Source: Cohnella hashimotonis
GTDB lineage: Bacteria; Bacillota; Bacilli; Paenibacillales; Paenibacillaceae
NCBI RefSeq assembly: GCF_030014955.1
Contig: NZ_JAGRPV010000001.1
Location: 2,356,001-2,420,000 of the forward strand
Direction of reading: 5' to 3'
DNA length: 64,000 nucleotides
Shown here piece after piece: positions 17,730 through 27,271 of this stretch; positions within the stretch are counted from its first letter, which is position 1, and every line of letters begins with the position of its first letter. Made by a program: the position numbers and the translations under genes. The notes under the pieces are model-generated. The model made no database searches. It was not told where the DNA came from and saw only the letters and a program-made list of their open reading frames with translations.

Positions 17730-18608
17730 ATGATGAGAACATCGATTTCCGGCCGCGTATTCGACCTCTTTATCGTGGCATTTTCGGGCCTGTTCGGGCT
17801 GATTTGTTTCGTGCCGTTCCTGTATGTCGTCGCAGCTTCCTTTACCGCGCCTGAGGAGTTGCTTAGGAAGGGGTTCGTGCTGTTCCCCCACTCCTTCTCG
17901 CTTGACGGGTACCGGTATATCTTCTCTACGCCTACGATTACGCGCAGCCTAGTCGTGACGATTGCTCTGGCCGCAATCGGCACCTTGATCAACTTGCTCT
18001 TTACGGTATTAATGGCGTATCCGCTGGCGCGATCGGATCTCTTTGGCAGACGTCCGTTGATGTTAATGATCGTATTTACGCTCATTTTCAGCGGCGGCAT
18101 GATCCCGAACTATCTCGTGGTCAAGTCGCTGCATCTGCTGGATAGCTACTGGTCGCTCGTATTGCCGGGCTTGATCAATGCTTTCAATTTGATCGTCCTT
18201 AAAAACTTTTTTCAGCAGCTGCCGGATGGCTTGGAAGAATCGGCCCGTATCGACGGGTGTACGGATTTCGGCGTCCTGTTCCGCATCGTACTGCCTTTAT
18301 CGGGTTCGGCTCTGGCTACTTTCGGATTGTTCTATGCCGTGGGACATTGGAACACGTTTTTTAACGCCATTCTGTATTTAAACGACGCCGACAAATGGCC
18401 GATTCAGGTATGGCTGAGGCAGATCATCATCTTGTCTCAGGCGGGGATCGGAGACGCAAGTTCCTTCGACGATTCGTTTGTCGTTCCTCCGCCCGCCATT
18501 ATCAAGATGGCCGTGATCGTCATCTCCACCGTCCCGATTTTGCTGATCTATCCCTTTTTGCAGAAGCACTTCGCAAAAGGCGTGCTGCTGGGATCGGTCA
18601 AAGGATAA
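17730..18608 (+). CDS. ABC transporter permease, LplC/YtcP-type
   Basis: This second permease has 292 residues and six membrane segments, starting VFDLFIVAFSGLFGLICFVPF. It carries the conserved GGMIPNYLVVKSLHLLDSYW region, the EAA loop (LEESARIDGCTDFGV) and the family C-terminal end KHFAKGVLLGSVKG. The start at ATG 17730 has GAGGTG six bases upstream. It forms the heterodimer with the preceding permease and passes the sugar delivered by the lipoprotein encoded next. Confidence 0.92.
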   Translation: MMRTSISGRVFDLFIVAFSGLFGLICFVPFLYVVAASFTAPEELLRKGFVLFPHSFSLDGYRYIFSTPTITRSLVVTIALAAIGTLINLLFTVLMAYPLARSDLFGRRPLMLMIVFTLIFSGGMIPNYLVVKSLHLLDSYWSLVLPGLINAFNLIVLKNFFQQLPDGLEESARIDGCTDFGVLFRIVLPLSGSALATFGLFYAVGHWNTFFNAILYLNDADKWPIQVWLRQIIILSQAGIGDASSFDDSFVVPPPAIIKMAVIVISTVPILLIYPFLQKHFAKGVLLGSVKG

Positions 18609-18637
18609 GCATTCAAACCAATGGGAGGTCTTTGTCC

Positions 18638-20188
18638 ATGTTAAAAAGAAAACGCTTGCTTATGCCCGCGCTTGCGCTCACGCTCCTGACGACAACGCTG
18701 ACTGCCTGCGGCGGCAACGACAATGAAACTGGCAGTTCGGGGTCGGCCCCTGCGAGCGCCGGCAGTACGTCCAGCAACGCGACGAAAGCGAATCCAGGCA
18801 GCGAGGGCAAACCGCTGTCCCTCTCCATGATGAACATCTTCTACAGCACCGAGCCGCCCAAGCAGGACAATGAGATCCTGAAGAAGATCGAGGAATACAC
18901 GAATACCGATCTGGATATCACCTGGGTGCCCTCGACGGCGTACGAAGACAAGCTTAACGTAACGGTCGCGTCCGGCCAGCTCCCGCAAACGTTGCTCGTA
19001 ACGAATAATAAACTGACCTCGATCGTCAATTCCATTCGTTCGGGCATGTTCTGGGAGGTCGGGCCTTACCTTAAGGACTACCCCAACTTGTCTCAGATGA
19101 ACGAGAAGGTGCTGGACAATATCTCGATCGACGGAAAAGTCTACGGTATCTATAGGTACCGTGCGCTCGCCCGTTATGGCGTCATTATCCGCAAAGACTG
19201 GCTGGATCGTCTCGGACTAAAAGAACCGACGACGGTCGACGAGCTTTACAAGGTCGCAAAAGCCTTTACGCAAAACGATCCGGACGGCAACGGAAAAAAC
19301 GATACGTACGGCGTAGCCGAGGAAAAGAGCATCGGCATTTTGAACCAATTCGCGCTCTATCTCGGGGCGCCGAACAACTGGGGAGAAAAGGACGGCAAGC
19401 TGCAGCCTGCCTTTATGTATCCGGAATACAAACAAGCGCTTCAGCTCGTGAAGAAAATGTACGATGAGAAGCTCATTACGCAGGATTTTGCGGTTGCCAA
19501 CCGGGCTGACCAGATCAACCAGCAAAAGGCAGGCATCTACTTCTCCGTCATTGACGACGCCGCCTACAAGCACGAGGATCTCTACAAGTTGAATTCATCG
19601 GCAAACATCGATATTTTGCAGCCAATCACGGGTCCTCTCGGCACTCGCGTACTGGCGACGACCGGCTACAACGGCACTTTTATGTTCCCTAAGACGAGCG
19701 TCAAATCCGAGGAAGAGTTAAAACGGATTTTAGGCTTCTTCGATAAATTGGCCGACGAACCGATGCAAAATTTGCTGGGCTGGGGAATCGAAGGCAAGCA
19801 TTATACGCTGTCAAACGACAAGCCGGTCCGGACGGAAGAGCAGACGCAGCTGGATTCTTCGGAGATCAATCCGCTTCGGCAGCTCGTCTGGGATGACGGA
19901 GCGAAAAAAATGAGCGGCGAAAATCCGCCTATCGTACAAAAGTTCAGCGATCTCTTGAAGGCGAACGAACAATACGCCATTACCGACCAAGCGAATCCGT
20001 ATCTGTCCGATACGCAGACGGAAAAGGGCAGCGAGCTCGTTAAAATCATCGATGAGGCGAAAACGAAGTATATTATGGGCGCCATCGACGACAAGGGCTG
20101 GGACAGCGCCGTTCAGAATTGGCTGAACGGCGGGGGACAGAAAATCATCGAAGAATATACGGCCGCCTACCAGAGCAGCAAGAAATAA
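18638..20188 (+). CDS. Extracellular solute-binding lipoprotein (LplA/YtcQ-type)
   Basis: This 516-residue lipoprotein has a basic N-terminus, a hydrophobic run and the lipobox LTAC at residues about 21-24, then a Ser/Gly/Asn-rich linker. The mature part shows the family pattern, including YGIYRYRALARYGVIIRKDWLD, DPDGNGKNDTYGV (a calcium-loop-like Asp cluster) and WGIEGKHYT. GGGAGG lies ten bases upstream of ATG 18638; the long in-frame extension upstream overlaps the permease gene and is rejected. It captures the oligosaccharide for the two permeases upstream. Confidence 0.92.
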   Translation: MLKRKRLLMPALALTLLTTTLTACGGNDNETGSSGSAPASAGSTSSNATKANPGSEGKPLSLSMMNIFYSTEPPKQDNEILKKIEEYTNTDLDITWVPSTAYEDKLNVTVASGQLPQTLLVTNNKLTSIVNSIRSGMFWEVGPYLKDYPNLSQMNEKVLDNISIDGKVYGIYRYRALARYGVIIRKDWLDRLGLKEPTTVDELYKVAKAFTQNDPDGNGKNDTYGVAEEKSIGILNQFALYLGAPNNWGEKDGKLQPAFMYPEYKQALQLVKKMYDEKLITQDFAVANRADQINQQKAGIYFSVIDDAAYKHEDLYKLNSSANIDILQPITGPLGTRVLATTGYNGTFMFPKTSVKSEEELKRILGFFDKLADEPMQNLLGWGIEGKHYTLSNDKPVRTEEQTQLDSSEINPLRQLVWDDGAKKMSGENPPIVQKFSDLLKANEQYAITDQANPYLSDTQTEKGSELVKIIDEAKTKYIMGAIDDKGWDSAVQNWLNGGGQKIIEEYTAAYQSSKK

Positions 20189-20198
20189 ACAAACGCGG

Positions 20199-20229
20199 AG
20201 GATCCGATGCCTATCCGGTATCGGATCCT
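20199..20229 (+). other. Intercistronic stem-loop after the binding-protein gene
   Basis: A 13 bp stem (20199-20211 with 20217-20229, one G-T pair) with a five-base loop and no T-run. It probably protects the 3' end of the binding-protein message or causes partial termination, which would allow more binding protein than downstream product. Confidence 0.6.
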
Positions 20230-20272
20230 GATTCTCAACTTTCATCTATAAGTCGAATGGAGAGCGCAACCG

Positions 20273-21598
20273 ATGGTTACAAGAACGAGAGTGATGGTAC
20301 TGACCGATATCAGTAGCTTGCATAGGGGATGGAAGGAACCAGACGATACGCAGTCCCTGGTGCGCTTGCTGCTGTACGCGAACGACCTGGAGCTCGAAGG
20401 TCTCGTCGCTACCTATTCCAAGCATTGGGATGGCGAAGTCAAGGCCGATTATATAGAAAAAATCGTAAAGGCATACGGCGAGGTGCGAGCCAACCTGCAG
20501 CTGCACGATAACCGTTACCCGGATGAAGCCGATTTGCTTGGAATGATCAAAGCGGGGAATCCGTGCGACGGTCCAGATAACGTAGGTGACGGTCATCGGA
20601 CCGAAGGATCCGATTGGATCGAGGCGGCCATTTGCAAAGAGGACGACCGTCCGCTGTGGGTGACGGTCTGGGGCGGCACGACGGATTTGGCCCAAGCGCT
20701 ATGGCAAGCGGAAACGCGACTGGGAGCTGATCGATTCCGCGAACGACTGGGTCAATTGCGCGTGTATTCGGTCGTCGACCAATATGCGATGGGGTCTTGG
20801 GTCCGGGACCGTTATCCCGAGCTTTTCTATATTCGGAGCCGTCAAGGTATTCGGGGCATGTACAAAGGAGGCGACGCTTCGCTCGTCAGCGACGAATGGC
20901 TGCGCAGGTACGTAACGGAAGGACATGGTGCGCTGGGCGCAGCTTACCCGCATTATGACGGTGGCGATATTTATTCCAGAACCGTTAAAGGGATCAAGGA
21001 AGGCGATTCGCCTTCGTTCTTATACCTGCTTCCAAACGGGCTCGGCGATTCGGAGCGACCCGAATGGGGGAGTTGGGGAGGGCGATTCATCCGAGATCTT
21101 GGGCCAAAGTCCGGAGAGGTCAATCGTCACTATGTCGACGCCGAGGAATTCGCGGGCGAAGGCATTCACCCGGACGAAGTGTATTGGTCGTCGGTTTACC
21201 GGTGGAGAGACGCCTTTCAACGCTCTTTTCAGGCACGCATGGATTGGTGCGTCCTTCCTTCGGAGAGGGGGGGCCGCGAGCCGATCTGCCTCATTTCGGG
21301 TCCGCGCGAACGGACGGTACTCTCCGGCGCCTCCGTCGAATTGGACGGATCGGCATCCTATGACCCCCGGAATCGCAGTTTGAGCTATTGTTGGCAGGTA
21401 TACGAGGAAGCTGGCACCTACCGCGGAACGACGACGGATCTGGTAGGCGATCGTTCTTCGCTCGTTCGTCTGCGCGCGCCCAATGTTAGCGAGCCTGTCA
21501 CCATTCACTTGATTTTGGCCGTCACGAACGACGGTGATCCGCCGCTCACTTCCTATGGGCGCGTGGTGCTGACCGTTCGTCCCGAGGCAGCCTTATGA
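20273..21598 (+). CDS. DUF1593 nucleoside-hydrolase-like protein
   Basis: This 441-residue protein has the DUF1593 (nucleoside-hydrolase-like, SDE0182-type) signature: RVMVLTDISSLHRGWKEPDD at the start, LLLYANDLELEGLVATYS, and WVTVWGGTTDLAQALW. The C-terminal 90 residues form a beta-rich domain (LSGASVELDGSASYDPRNRS) typical of the family's second domain. No signal peptide is visible. The fold suggests hydrolysis of a C-N or C-O glycosidic bond; the substrate is unknown, and homologues are often annotated only as cellulose-binding-type proteins in plant-polymer loci. It follows the importer genes in the same direction and is likely in the same operon, with the intercistronic hairpin between them. 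Confidence 0.85.
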   Translation: MVTRTRVMVLTDISSLHRGWKEPDDTQSLVRLLLYANDLELEGLVATYSKHWDGEVKADYIEKIVKAYGEVRANLQLHDNRYPDEADLLGMIKAGNPCDGPDNVGDGHRTEGSDWIEAAICKEDDRPLWVTVWGGTTDLAQALWQAETRLGADRFRERLGQLRVYSVVDQYAMGSWVRDRYPELFYIRSRQGIRGMYKGGDASLVSDEWLRRYVTEGHGALGAAYPHYDGGDIYSRTVKGIKEGDSPSFLYLLPNGLGDSERPEWGSWGGRFIRDLGPKSGEVNRHYVDAEEFAGEGIHPDEVYWSSVYRWRDAFQRSFQARMDWCVLPSERGGREPICLISGPRERTVLSGASVELDGSASYDPRNRSLSYCWQVYEEAGTYRGTTTDLVGDRSSLVRLRAPNVSEPVTIHLILAVTNDGDPPLTSYGRVVLTVRPEAAL

Positions 21599-21635
21599 AA
21601 ATCACGTGCTCAATCAAAGAATTCACGTCTATGCT

Positions 21636-21656
21636 AGACCGGGCGGCGGTCTTTTA
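21636..21656 (+). terminator. Probable terminator
   Basis: AGACCG (21636-21641) pairs with CGGTCT (21647-21652) across a five-base loop and is followed by TTT. It separates the importer/DUF1593 operon from the lyase gene. Confidence 0.5.
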
Positions 21657-21727
21657 AATGACGGAGAGGAGGTGAAGCCGAAGTCGGCAAGCTGTTCAAT
21701 CGCAAGAGTTCGACATTTTGCATTCAC

Positions 21728-21742
21728 TTGCAAGCGTTTTCC
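21728..21742 (+). promoter_or_regulatory. Candidate cre (CcpA) site
   Basis: TTGCAAGCGTTTTCC matches the cre consensus WTGNAANCGNWNNCW at all but the last base. It lies about 35 bp before the lyase start, where CcpA binding would repress transcription when glucose is plentiful. Confidence 0.5.
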
Positions 21743-21777
21743 AAATTTCAGTCAAACGTAAATTAGGAGGATGCATG

Positions 21778-24147
21778 ATGAAAAGGATTCGCAAATGGTC
21801 GGTTGGTTCGCTAACAGCGGTACTCTTGTTATCCTTCGCCCTTACGGCTTCGGCCTATTCGCACCCGGGCGGACTGGTGACGTCCGACGAGCTCGCTGCC
21901 GTGAAGACGCAGGTGGATGCGAACGTCTCTCCGTGGAAGGAAGCGTACGACCGGATGATGACGGACGCCAACGCGGCGCTGACCCAGAGCAGCCACGCGA
22001 TCGCCGTCCTTAACATTCCCGGCTATTATGCCGATCCGACGGGACATGACGCGGCCAAGCTCCGCCTGGAGATCGATGCCCAATCGGCATATGCGGCGGC
22101 GGTCGCTTACCGGTTTACAGGCAATACGACGTATGCCGACAAGGCGAAGGAGCTGCTTAACGGCTGGTCTTACACGAATACCGGCGTCAGCGGCACGGAC
22201 GGGCGGCTGGTCTCGGCGTATGTAGGCGTAGGTCTTGTAAATGCCGCCGATATGATCAAGGATTATTCGGGCTGGAGCGCGGCGGACAAGACGCAATTCG
22301 GCAGCTGGCTTACGAACGTGATGATTCCGACCTGGGCTTCGATCACTTCCGCCAACAACTGGAAGGACTGGAGCTTGTACGCACAGATCGCGTCGTACCA
22401 GTTCCTGGACGATCCGGCGGGCATGGCGACTAAAGTGACCCAGCTCAAAAGCTGGATCGATACTTCCATCGCGTCGGATGGCTTCCTCCCGGCCGAGACG
22501 ACCCGCGGCACCAACTCGCTGTGGTACCACTACTTCGCGTTAAGCCCGATGACGTCGGCCGCGGAGATCGTGAAGAACGCCACCGGCGAGGATCTGTACA
22601 ACTGGGTGTCGCCAGGCGGCAAGAGCATCAAGCTCGCGCTCGACAAGCTATTTTACTACGTCGACGGACATGTGTCGGAATGGCCGACGGCTTACGGCGG
22701 ACCGAACCAATCCTTTTCCAACGCGAGAAATTTGTACGAGGCGATGGCGGACGTTTATCAGGACGAGGATTATGAGGCATACGTGAAGGACGCCCGGCCG
22801 CTGGTCGGAAGAATCAATTCTGCGAGCGGCTATTATCACAACCACGCCTGGGTGTATCCAACTCTGCTCAGAACGTCGTTCCTGGAAGTGGCCGAACCAG
22901 GCCTGGTGGGGTCTTGGAGCTTCGACGAAACATCGGGGACGACGGCTGCGGACAGCTCGGGCAACGGTCTCGGCGGCACCTTGACCGGAGGACCGGTCTG
23001 GACGACGGGCCATACGAACGGCGCGCTCGGTTTCGACGGTACCGACGATTATGTTAACCTGGGGAATCCGGCCGACCTGCGGATGACGGGCGCGATGACG
23101 CTGGCCGCATGGGTTTATGTCGATACATTTACGCATGCGGGACGAATCATCTCGAAGCAAGGATCTTCCACGAACAGAGGCTGGAGCCTGAACGTGGAGA
23201 CGGACGGCAAAGCGTCCTTCCAGATCGCTTCAAACAGCTCGACGGTGCAGCTCGTCAACAGCGCCGCCGCCATTCCGTCTGGGCAGTGGGTGCATCTGGC
23301 GGGCGTCTATGAACCGGGAACCGCGCTCCGGCTCTACGTCAACGGCGCACTCAGCAATTCCAATACGACATCGATCGCCGCGTCCCAGTACAACAACAAT
23401 CTGAACGTCAACATTGGCCGTCGTCCGAGCGGCGACCTGTATTTCGACGGCATGCTCGACGAGGTGCAGGCCTACAACAAGTCGCTCACGGCGAGCGAGG
23501 TATCGGCGCTTGCCGCTGCGAACGTACCCGACTTGGTCGGATACTGGAACTTGGACGAGACGTCGGGAACGACGGCCGCCGACAGCTCCGGCAACGGCCT
23601 CAGCGGCATACTGACGAACGGCCCAGCGTGGACGACGGGGCATACGAACGGTGCTTTGAGCTTCGACGGCACCAACGATTACGTCAGCCTTGGCAATCCG
23701 TCTTCCTTGCAACTGACAGGCGCGATGACGCTGTCCGCTTGGGTATATGTCGATTCCTTCACGAATGCGGGACGGATTATCGCTAAGCAAGGTACGGCCA
23801 GTAACAGAGGCTGGACGCTGAACGTAGAATCGGACGGCAAAGCATCATTCCAGATCGCCACGAACAGCACGACGGTGCAGCTCGTTAACAGCGTCGCCGC
23901 GATTCCGTCCGGGCAGTGGGTCCATTTGGCGGGCGTCTACGAGCCGGGCACCGCGCTCCGTATCTACGTGAATGGGACGCTTAGCAACGCCAACACGACG
24001 TCGATCGCAGCGTCGCAATACAACAACTCGCTGAACGTCAATATCGGCCGTCGGCCGAGCGGCGACCTGTACTTCGACGGTAGCATCGATGAGGTTCGCG
24101 TGTACGGCAGAGCGTTGTCCGCCGTCGAGATTTCAGCTGTCATGTAA
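21778..24147 (+). CDS. Secreted alginate-lyase-like enzyme with two LamG domains
   Basis: This 789-residue exported protein begins with a Sec signal peptide (basic start, hydrophobic core, likely cleavage after the ALTASA region). Residues about 30-370 show the alginate lyase superfamily alpha-toroid (AKLRLEIDAQSAYAAAVAYRF, ADKAKELLNGW, ANNWKDWSLYAQIASYQFLDD, YYHNHAWVYPTLLRT). Two tandem concanavalin-A/LamG domains follow (from about residues 376 and 586), each starting L-V-G-x-W-x-x-D-E-T-S-G-T-T and probably binding glycan. AGGAGG is seven bases before ATG 21778 and four before ATG 21775. The substrate could be alginate or another polyuronate. There is no cell-wall anchor, so it is probably released to the medium to feed the importers alongside. 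Confidence 0.88.
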   Translation: MKRIRKWSVGSLTAVLLLSFALTASAYSHPGGLVTSDELAAVKTQVDANVSPWKEAYDRMMTDANAALTQSSHAIAVLNIPGYYADPTGHDAAKLRLEIDAQSAYAAAVAYRFTGNTTYADKAKELLNGWSYTNTGVSGTDGRLVSAYVGVGLVNAADMIKDYSGWSAADKTQFGSWLTNVMIPTWASITSANNWKDWSLYAQIASYQFLDDPAGMATKVTQLKSWIDTSIASDGFLPAETTRGTNSLWYHYFALSPMTSAAEIVKNATGEDLYNWVSPGGKSIKLALDKLFYYVDGHVSEWPTAYGGPNQSFSNARNLYEAMADVYQDEDYEAYVKDARPLVGRINSASGYYHNHAWVYPTLLRTSFLEVAEPGLVGSWSFDETSGTTAADSSGNGLGGTLTGGPVWTTGHTNGALGFDGTDDYVNLGNPADLRMTGAMTLAAWVYVDTFTHAGRIISKQGSSTNRGWSLNVETDGKASFQIASNSSTVQLVNSAAAIPSGQWVHLAGVYEPGTALRLYVNGALSNSNTTSIAASQYNNNLNVNIGRRPSGDLYFDGMLDEVQAYNKSLTASEVSALAAANVPDLVGYWNLDETSGTTAADSSGNGLSGILTNGPAWTTGHTNGALSFDGTNDYVSLGNPSSLQLTGAMTLSAWVYVDSFTNAGRIIAKQGTASNRGWTLNVESDGKASFQIATNSTTVQLVNSVAAIPSGQWVHLAGVYEPGTALRIYVNGTLSNANTTSIAASQYNNSLNVNIGRRPSGDLYFDGSIDEVRVYGRALSAVEISAVM
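22903..24147 (+). repeat. Tandem duplication encoding the two LamG domains
   Basis: Unit 1 (22903-23532) and unit 2 (23533-24147) encode about 205-210 residues each with very high identity, including long near-identical stretches such as GGCGTCTATGAACCGGG against GGCGTCTACGAGCCGGG. Most changes are at third positions, which points to a fairly recent internal duplication. Confidence 0.9.
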
Positions 24148-24171
24148 CCGGAAGCCATTGTAGCAAGGCTG

Positions 24172-24204
24172 GGAAGAGCTCGCTTAGCAGCGGGCTTTTC
24201 CTTT
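24172..24204 (+). terminator. Rho-independent terminator of the lyase gene
   Basis: AGCTCGC (24177-24183) pairs with GCGGGCT (24190-24196) around a TTAGCA loop, with flanking GGAA/TTCC extension and a TTTTCCTTT tail. Confidence 0.75.
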
Positions 24205-24235
24205 ATTACCAAGCAAGCGTAGGGGAGGAATCGTT

Positions 24236-25201
24236 TTGGGTTACCTGCAGCAAGCGACAGAAGAATTGTACCGGTATATGCCCTCGCTCACGAAGAGGGA
24301 CGACTTCGACGACTTCTGGCGAGAGACGATCGACGAAGCAAAGAAGGTTCCGCTGGCGGCGAAGCGCACACGCGTAGATTATCCAATCCGGAGAGCGAAC
24401 ATTTACGAGATTCAATACGACGGCTTGGACGGCACGCCGATTCACGGCTGGATGCTCGTTCCCGATGTTGGGGTCGGGGGGCCGTTACCGTGCCTGATCC
24501 GTTATCACGGGTTCAACGGCAGCCGCAGCGAGCCGTCGGCCTTTATGCATTGGGTCCTGATGGGCTTCGTCGTGATATCCGTCGATTGTCGCGACCAAGG
24601 TGGTCGCACGGGCAACCATGCGTCGTATTCGAGCGGATTCTCGATGAACGTCGCCAGCAAAGGCGTACACAACCGTTATGAGTATTATTATCGCTACGTG
24701 TATATGGACTGTTTGAAGGCGATCGACTTTGCCTGCGAGCAGACGGAGGTGGACCGCTCTCGGATCGTCGTCGAAGGCGGCAGCCAAGGCGGCGGACTCG
24801 CGATGGCGGTCGCAGCGCTGGACGACAGACCGGTGCTGGCGCTGGCCGACGTACCCAGCAACAGCAATCTAACGAAGCGGGTCGAAGGTCAGCACGGGGC
24901 GTTCGCGAGCGTGGCCGAATACATCAAGAAGCATCCGAGCGAGCTGGATCTCGTCCTGGACAATCTAAGCTACTTCGACACAATGAACATGGCGGACCGT
25001 ATCGCTTGCCGTGTGTACGCGTCCGTCGCAATGAAGGACGATACTTGCCCGCCGCAGATGTACTTTGCTACGTACAACCGGATCGCCGGAGAGAAGGACA
25101 TCGCCATCTATCCGTTCAACGGCCATGAGGGAGGCGGTCCGGTACATACCGAGAAGAAAATCGCGTACGTGCACCGATGGTTCGGAGATTGGTTCGCATG
25201 A
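24236..25201 (+). CDS. Acetylxylan-esterase/cephalosporin-C-deacetylase-like hydrolase
   Basis: This 321-residue alpha/beta hydrolase belongs to the CE7-type family. The N-terminal FDDFWRETIDEAKKVPL, the VDCRDQGGRTGNHAS segment with the family RGQ/DQGG-like motif, nucleophile motif GGSQGG (Ser183) and catalytic His in YPFNGHEGG are all present. No signal peptide is visible, so it removes acetyl groups from imported oligosaccharides in the cytoplasm. The start is TTG 24236, supported by AGGGGAGG upstream. It lies between the lyase gene and a second ABC importer operon. Confidence 0.92.
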   Translation: MGYLQQATEELYRYMPSLTKRDDFDDFWRETIDEAKKVPLAAKRTRVDYPIRRANIYEIQYDGLDGTPIHGWMLVPDVGVGGPLPCLIRYHGFNGSRSEPSAFMHWVLMGFVVISVDCRDQGGRTGNHASYSSGFSMNVASKGVHNRYEYYYRYVYMDCLKAIDFACEQTEVDRSRIVVEGGSQGGGLAMAVAALDDRPVLALADVPSNSNLTKRVEGQHGAFASVAEYIKKHPSELDLVLDNLSYFDTMNMADRIACRVYASVAMKDDTCPPQMYFATYNRIAGEKDIAIYPFNGHEGGGPVHTEKKIAYVHRWFGDWFA

Positions 25202-25315
25202 TGTGAAAAATACGGTATATGGTCATAGTTCTCATGCCTGTTTAACCTAACTGGTAGCGATTACAATGAAAACAAGAACAGGCAGAAAGCAATAGCAAGG
25301 AGGATGTGGATAAGT

Positions 25316-26293
25316 ATGGAAACCATAAGTGCCGGGGCAGCAGGGACCCAGACCAAAGAGATCCGTACGCGGCACCGACGCAAAGGACTGCTTTACGATT
25401 TAAGAAAAAACCGAATCATGTGGCTGATGGTTTTTCCCGTTCTCGTCTATTTTCTCATTAATTCTTATCTTCCGATGGTCGGCGTATACTTCGCGTTTAC
25501 GAAGTTCGATTTTAATTCCGGCTTGTTCGGCAGTCCGTTCGTCGGTTTCGAAAATTTCAGAATGCTCATCAAGCTGGGCGCCCTTGAGAAAATTACGATC
25601 AATACGGTCGCGTATAACCTTGTTTTTATCGGCTTGGGCAATGCTTTCGCGGTAACGGCCGCTATTTTACTAAACGAAATCGCGGGCAAGTTTTTCAAAC
25701 GAATTACGCAAACGGTCATGTTTTTGCCTTATTTCGTTTCATTCGTCCTCTTGGGCTCGATGGCGTACAGCTTTTTCAACTACGACAGCGGCTTCGTCAA
25801 TACGGTTCTCCAGTGGTTCGGCATGGAGCGGCAGGATATATACAATACGCCGGCTTACTGGCCATTCATTATTACCTTCTTCTATATTTGGAAAAACCTC
25901 GGTTACAGCACGATTATTTACTTGGCGACCGTCGTCAACATCAATCAAGATTATTACGAAGCCGCCGAATTGGACGGCGCCTCCGCGTGGCAGAAAATCT
26001 GGTCGATCACCCTTCCTTTGCTGAAGCCGACCTTCATCATTCTCCTCCTGTTTGCCGTCGGACACATCATGAAAGGCCAATTCGATCTGTTCTACCAGCT
26101 CGTCGGCGCGAACGGCATGCTGTTCAATGCCACCGACATTATCGACACCTACGTTTATCGTTCGCTGAAGGTGACCTTCGATATGGGTCTTGCGAATGCG
26201 GCAGGATTGTATCAATCCTTTTTCGGCTTCGTGCTGATCATGATCGTCAACTTCATTATTAAAAAAATCAATCGCGATTACGCCCTGTTCTGA
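25316..26293 (+). CDS. ABC transporter permease, LplB-type
   Basis: This 325-residue permease has six membrane segments, starting NRIMWLMVFPVLVYFLINSYLPMVG after a basic cytoplasmic tail. The EAA loop is YEAAELDGASAWQKIW. ATG 25316 is preferred, since ATG 25304 directly abuts the AAGGAGG at 25297-25303. It opens a second importer operon with the next permease (19 bp downstream) and a binding lipoprotein, again without an ATPase gene. Confidence 0.92.
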   Translation: METISAGAAGTQTKEIRTRHRRKGLLYDLRKNRIMWLMVFPVLVYFLINSYLPMVGVYFAFTKFDFNSGLFGSPFVGFENFRMLIKLGALEKITINTVAYNLVFIGLGNAFAVTAAILLNEIAGKFFKRITQTVMFLPYFVSFVLLGSMAYSFFNYDSGFVNTVLQWFGMERQDIYNTPAYWPFIITFFYIWKNLGYSTIIYLATVVNINQDYYEAAELDGASAWQKIWSITLPLLKPTFIILLLFAVGHIMKGQFDLFYQLVGANGMLFNATDIIDTYVYRSLKVTFDMGLANAAGLYQSFFGFVLIMIVNFIIKKINRDYALF

Positions 26294-26312
26294 GGGAGAG
26301 AGGAGAATAGTC

Positions 26313-27203
26313 ATGGGAAGCAGCGCCTTATCCGCCAGATCCTCTATTAAATGGACGGCTTACATCTTTATTACGGTTGCGTCGATTCTATGCCTGGTGC
26401 CGTTTCTGCTCGTGCTCTCGGGATCGCTGACCGCCAACGATTCGATCGTGAGCGAGGGCTACAATCTCCTTCCGGGCGATTGGTCGCTGGAGGGCTATCG
26501 TACGATTTTCCATAACCCGGACAAAGTACTGCGGGCTTACGGCGTGACGGGACTCACGACGCTGACGGGGACGCTCCTCGGTATGTTTATGATCACGATG
26601 ACCGGATACGTGCTGCAGCGCAAGGATTTCAAATATCGCAACGCCGTTTCTTTCTTCATTTACTTTACGACGCTCTTCGGTGGCGGCCTCGTCCCATGGT
26701 ATATTCTGGTCACCAAGTATCTTCGTTTGACCGATTCGCTGTGGGCGCTTATTTTGCCGGGATTGCTTTCGCCGTTTCTGATCATTCTGATGCGCAGCTT
26801 CATGAGCAGCATGATTCCGGATGAGGTGATCGAGTCCGCCAAGATCGACGGCGCCGGCGATTTTCTGATTTACTGGCGAATTACGCTGCCGATCTCGCTG
26901 CCGGGCCTGGCCACCATCGGACTTTTCCTCACGCTGCATTATTGGAACGACTGGTACCTCTCCTCGCTGTTCATTAACAATCCCGATAAATATCAGTTGC
27001 AGTATTACTTGTACAACGTCATCAACAATGCGAAAGCCATTCAGGATCTGGCGATCAGCGGCGTCACGCTGAACGCGAATCTGCCGATGGAGACGACGAA
27101 GATGGCGATGTCGATCATCGCGGTCGGTCCGATCCTGTTCCTGTACCCGTTCGTTCAACGCTATTTCGTCAAAGGCTTGACGATCGGGGCCGTCAAAGGT
27201 TAG
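26313..27203 (+). CDS. ABC transporter permease, LplC/YtcP-type
   Basis: This 296-residue permease has a first membrane segment AYIFITVASILCLVPFLLVL, the GGGLVPWYILVTKYLRLTDS region, an EAA loop around VIESAKIDGAGDFLIYWRI and the family end RYFVKGLTIGAVKG. GAGAGGAG precedes the ATG. It pairs with the preceding permease to import the ligand of the lipoprotein encoded next. Confidence 0.93.
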   Translation: MGSSALSARSSIKWTAYIFITVASILCLVPFLLVLSGSLTANDSIVSEGYNLLPGDWSLEGYRTIFHNPDKVLRAYGVTGLTTLTGTLLGMFMITMTGYVLQRKDFKYRNAVSFFIYFTTLFGGGLVPWYILVTKYLRLTDSLWALILPGLLSPFLIILMRSFMSSMIPDEVIESAKIDGAGDFLIYWRITLPISLPGLATIGLFLTLHYWNDWYLSSLFINNPDKYQLQYYLYNVINNAKAIQDLAISGVTLNANLPMETTKMAMSIIAVGPILFLYPFVQRYFVKGLTIGAVKG

Positions 27204-27271
27204 ACCCTGCCGACTCGCGAGCGGCAGGCTGACATAGATACTTATACGACTCATAGGAGGGTTCCTAAGAA

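Noticed and set aside
21670..21764. Possible leader peptide starting at a GTG after GAGGAG upstream of the lyase gene
   Set aside because: The GTG is directly against the ribosome-binding-like sequence and the peptide has no meaningful pattern.
25252..25265. cre-like TGGTAGCGATTACA before the second importer operon
   Set aside because: It deviates from the consensus at conserved positions; too weak to call.
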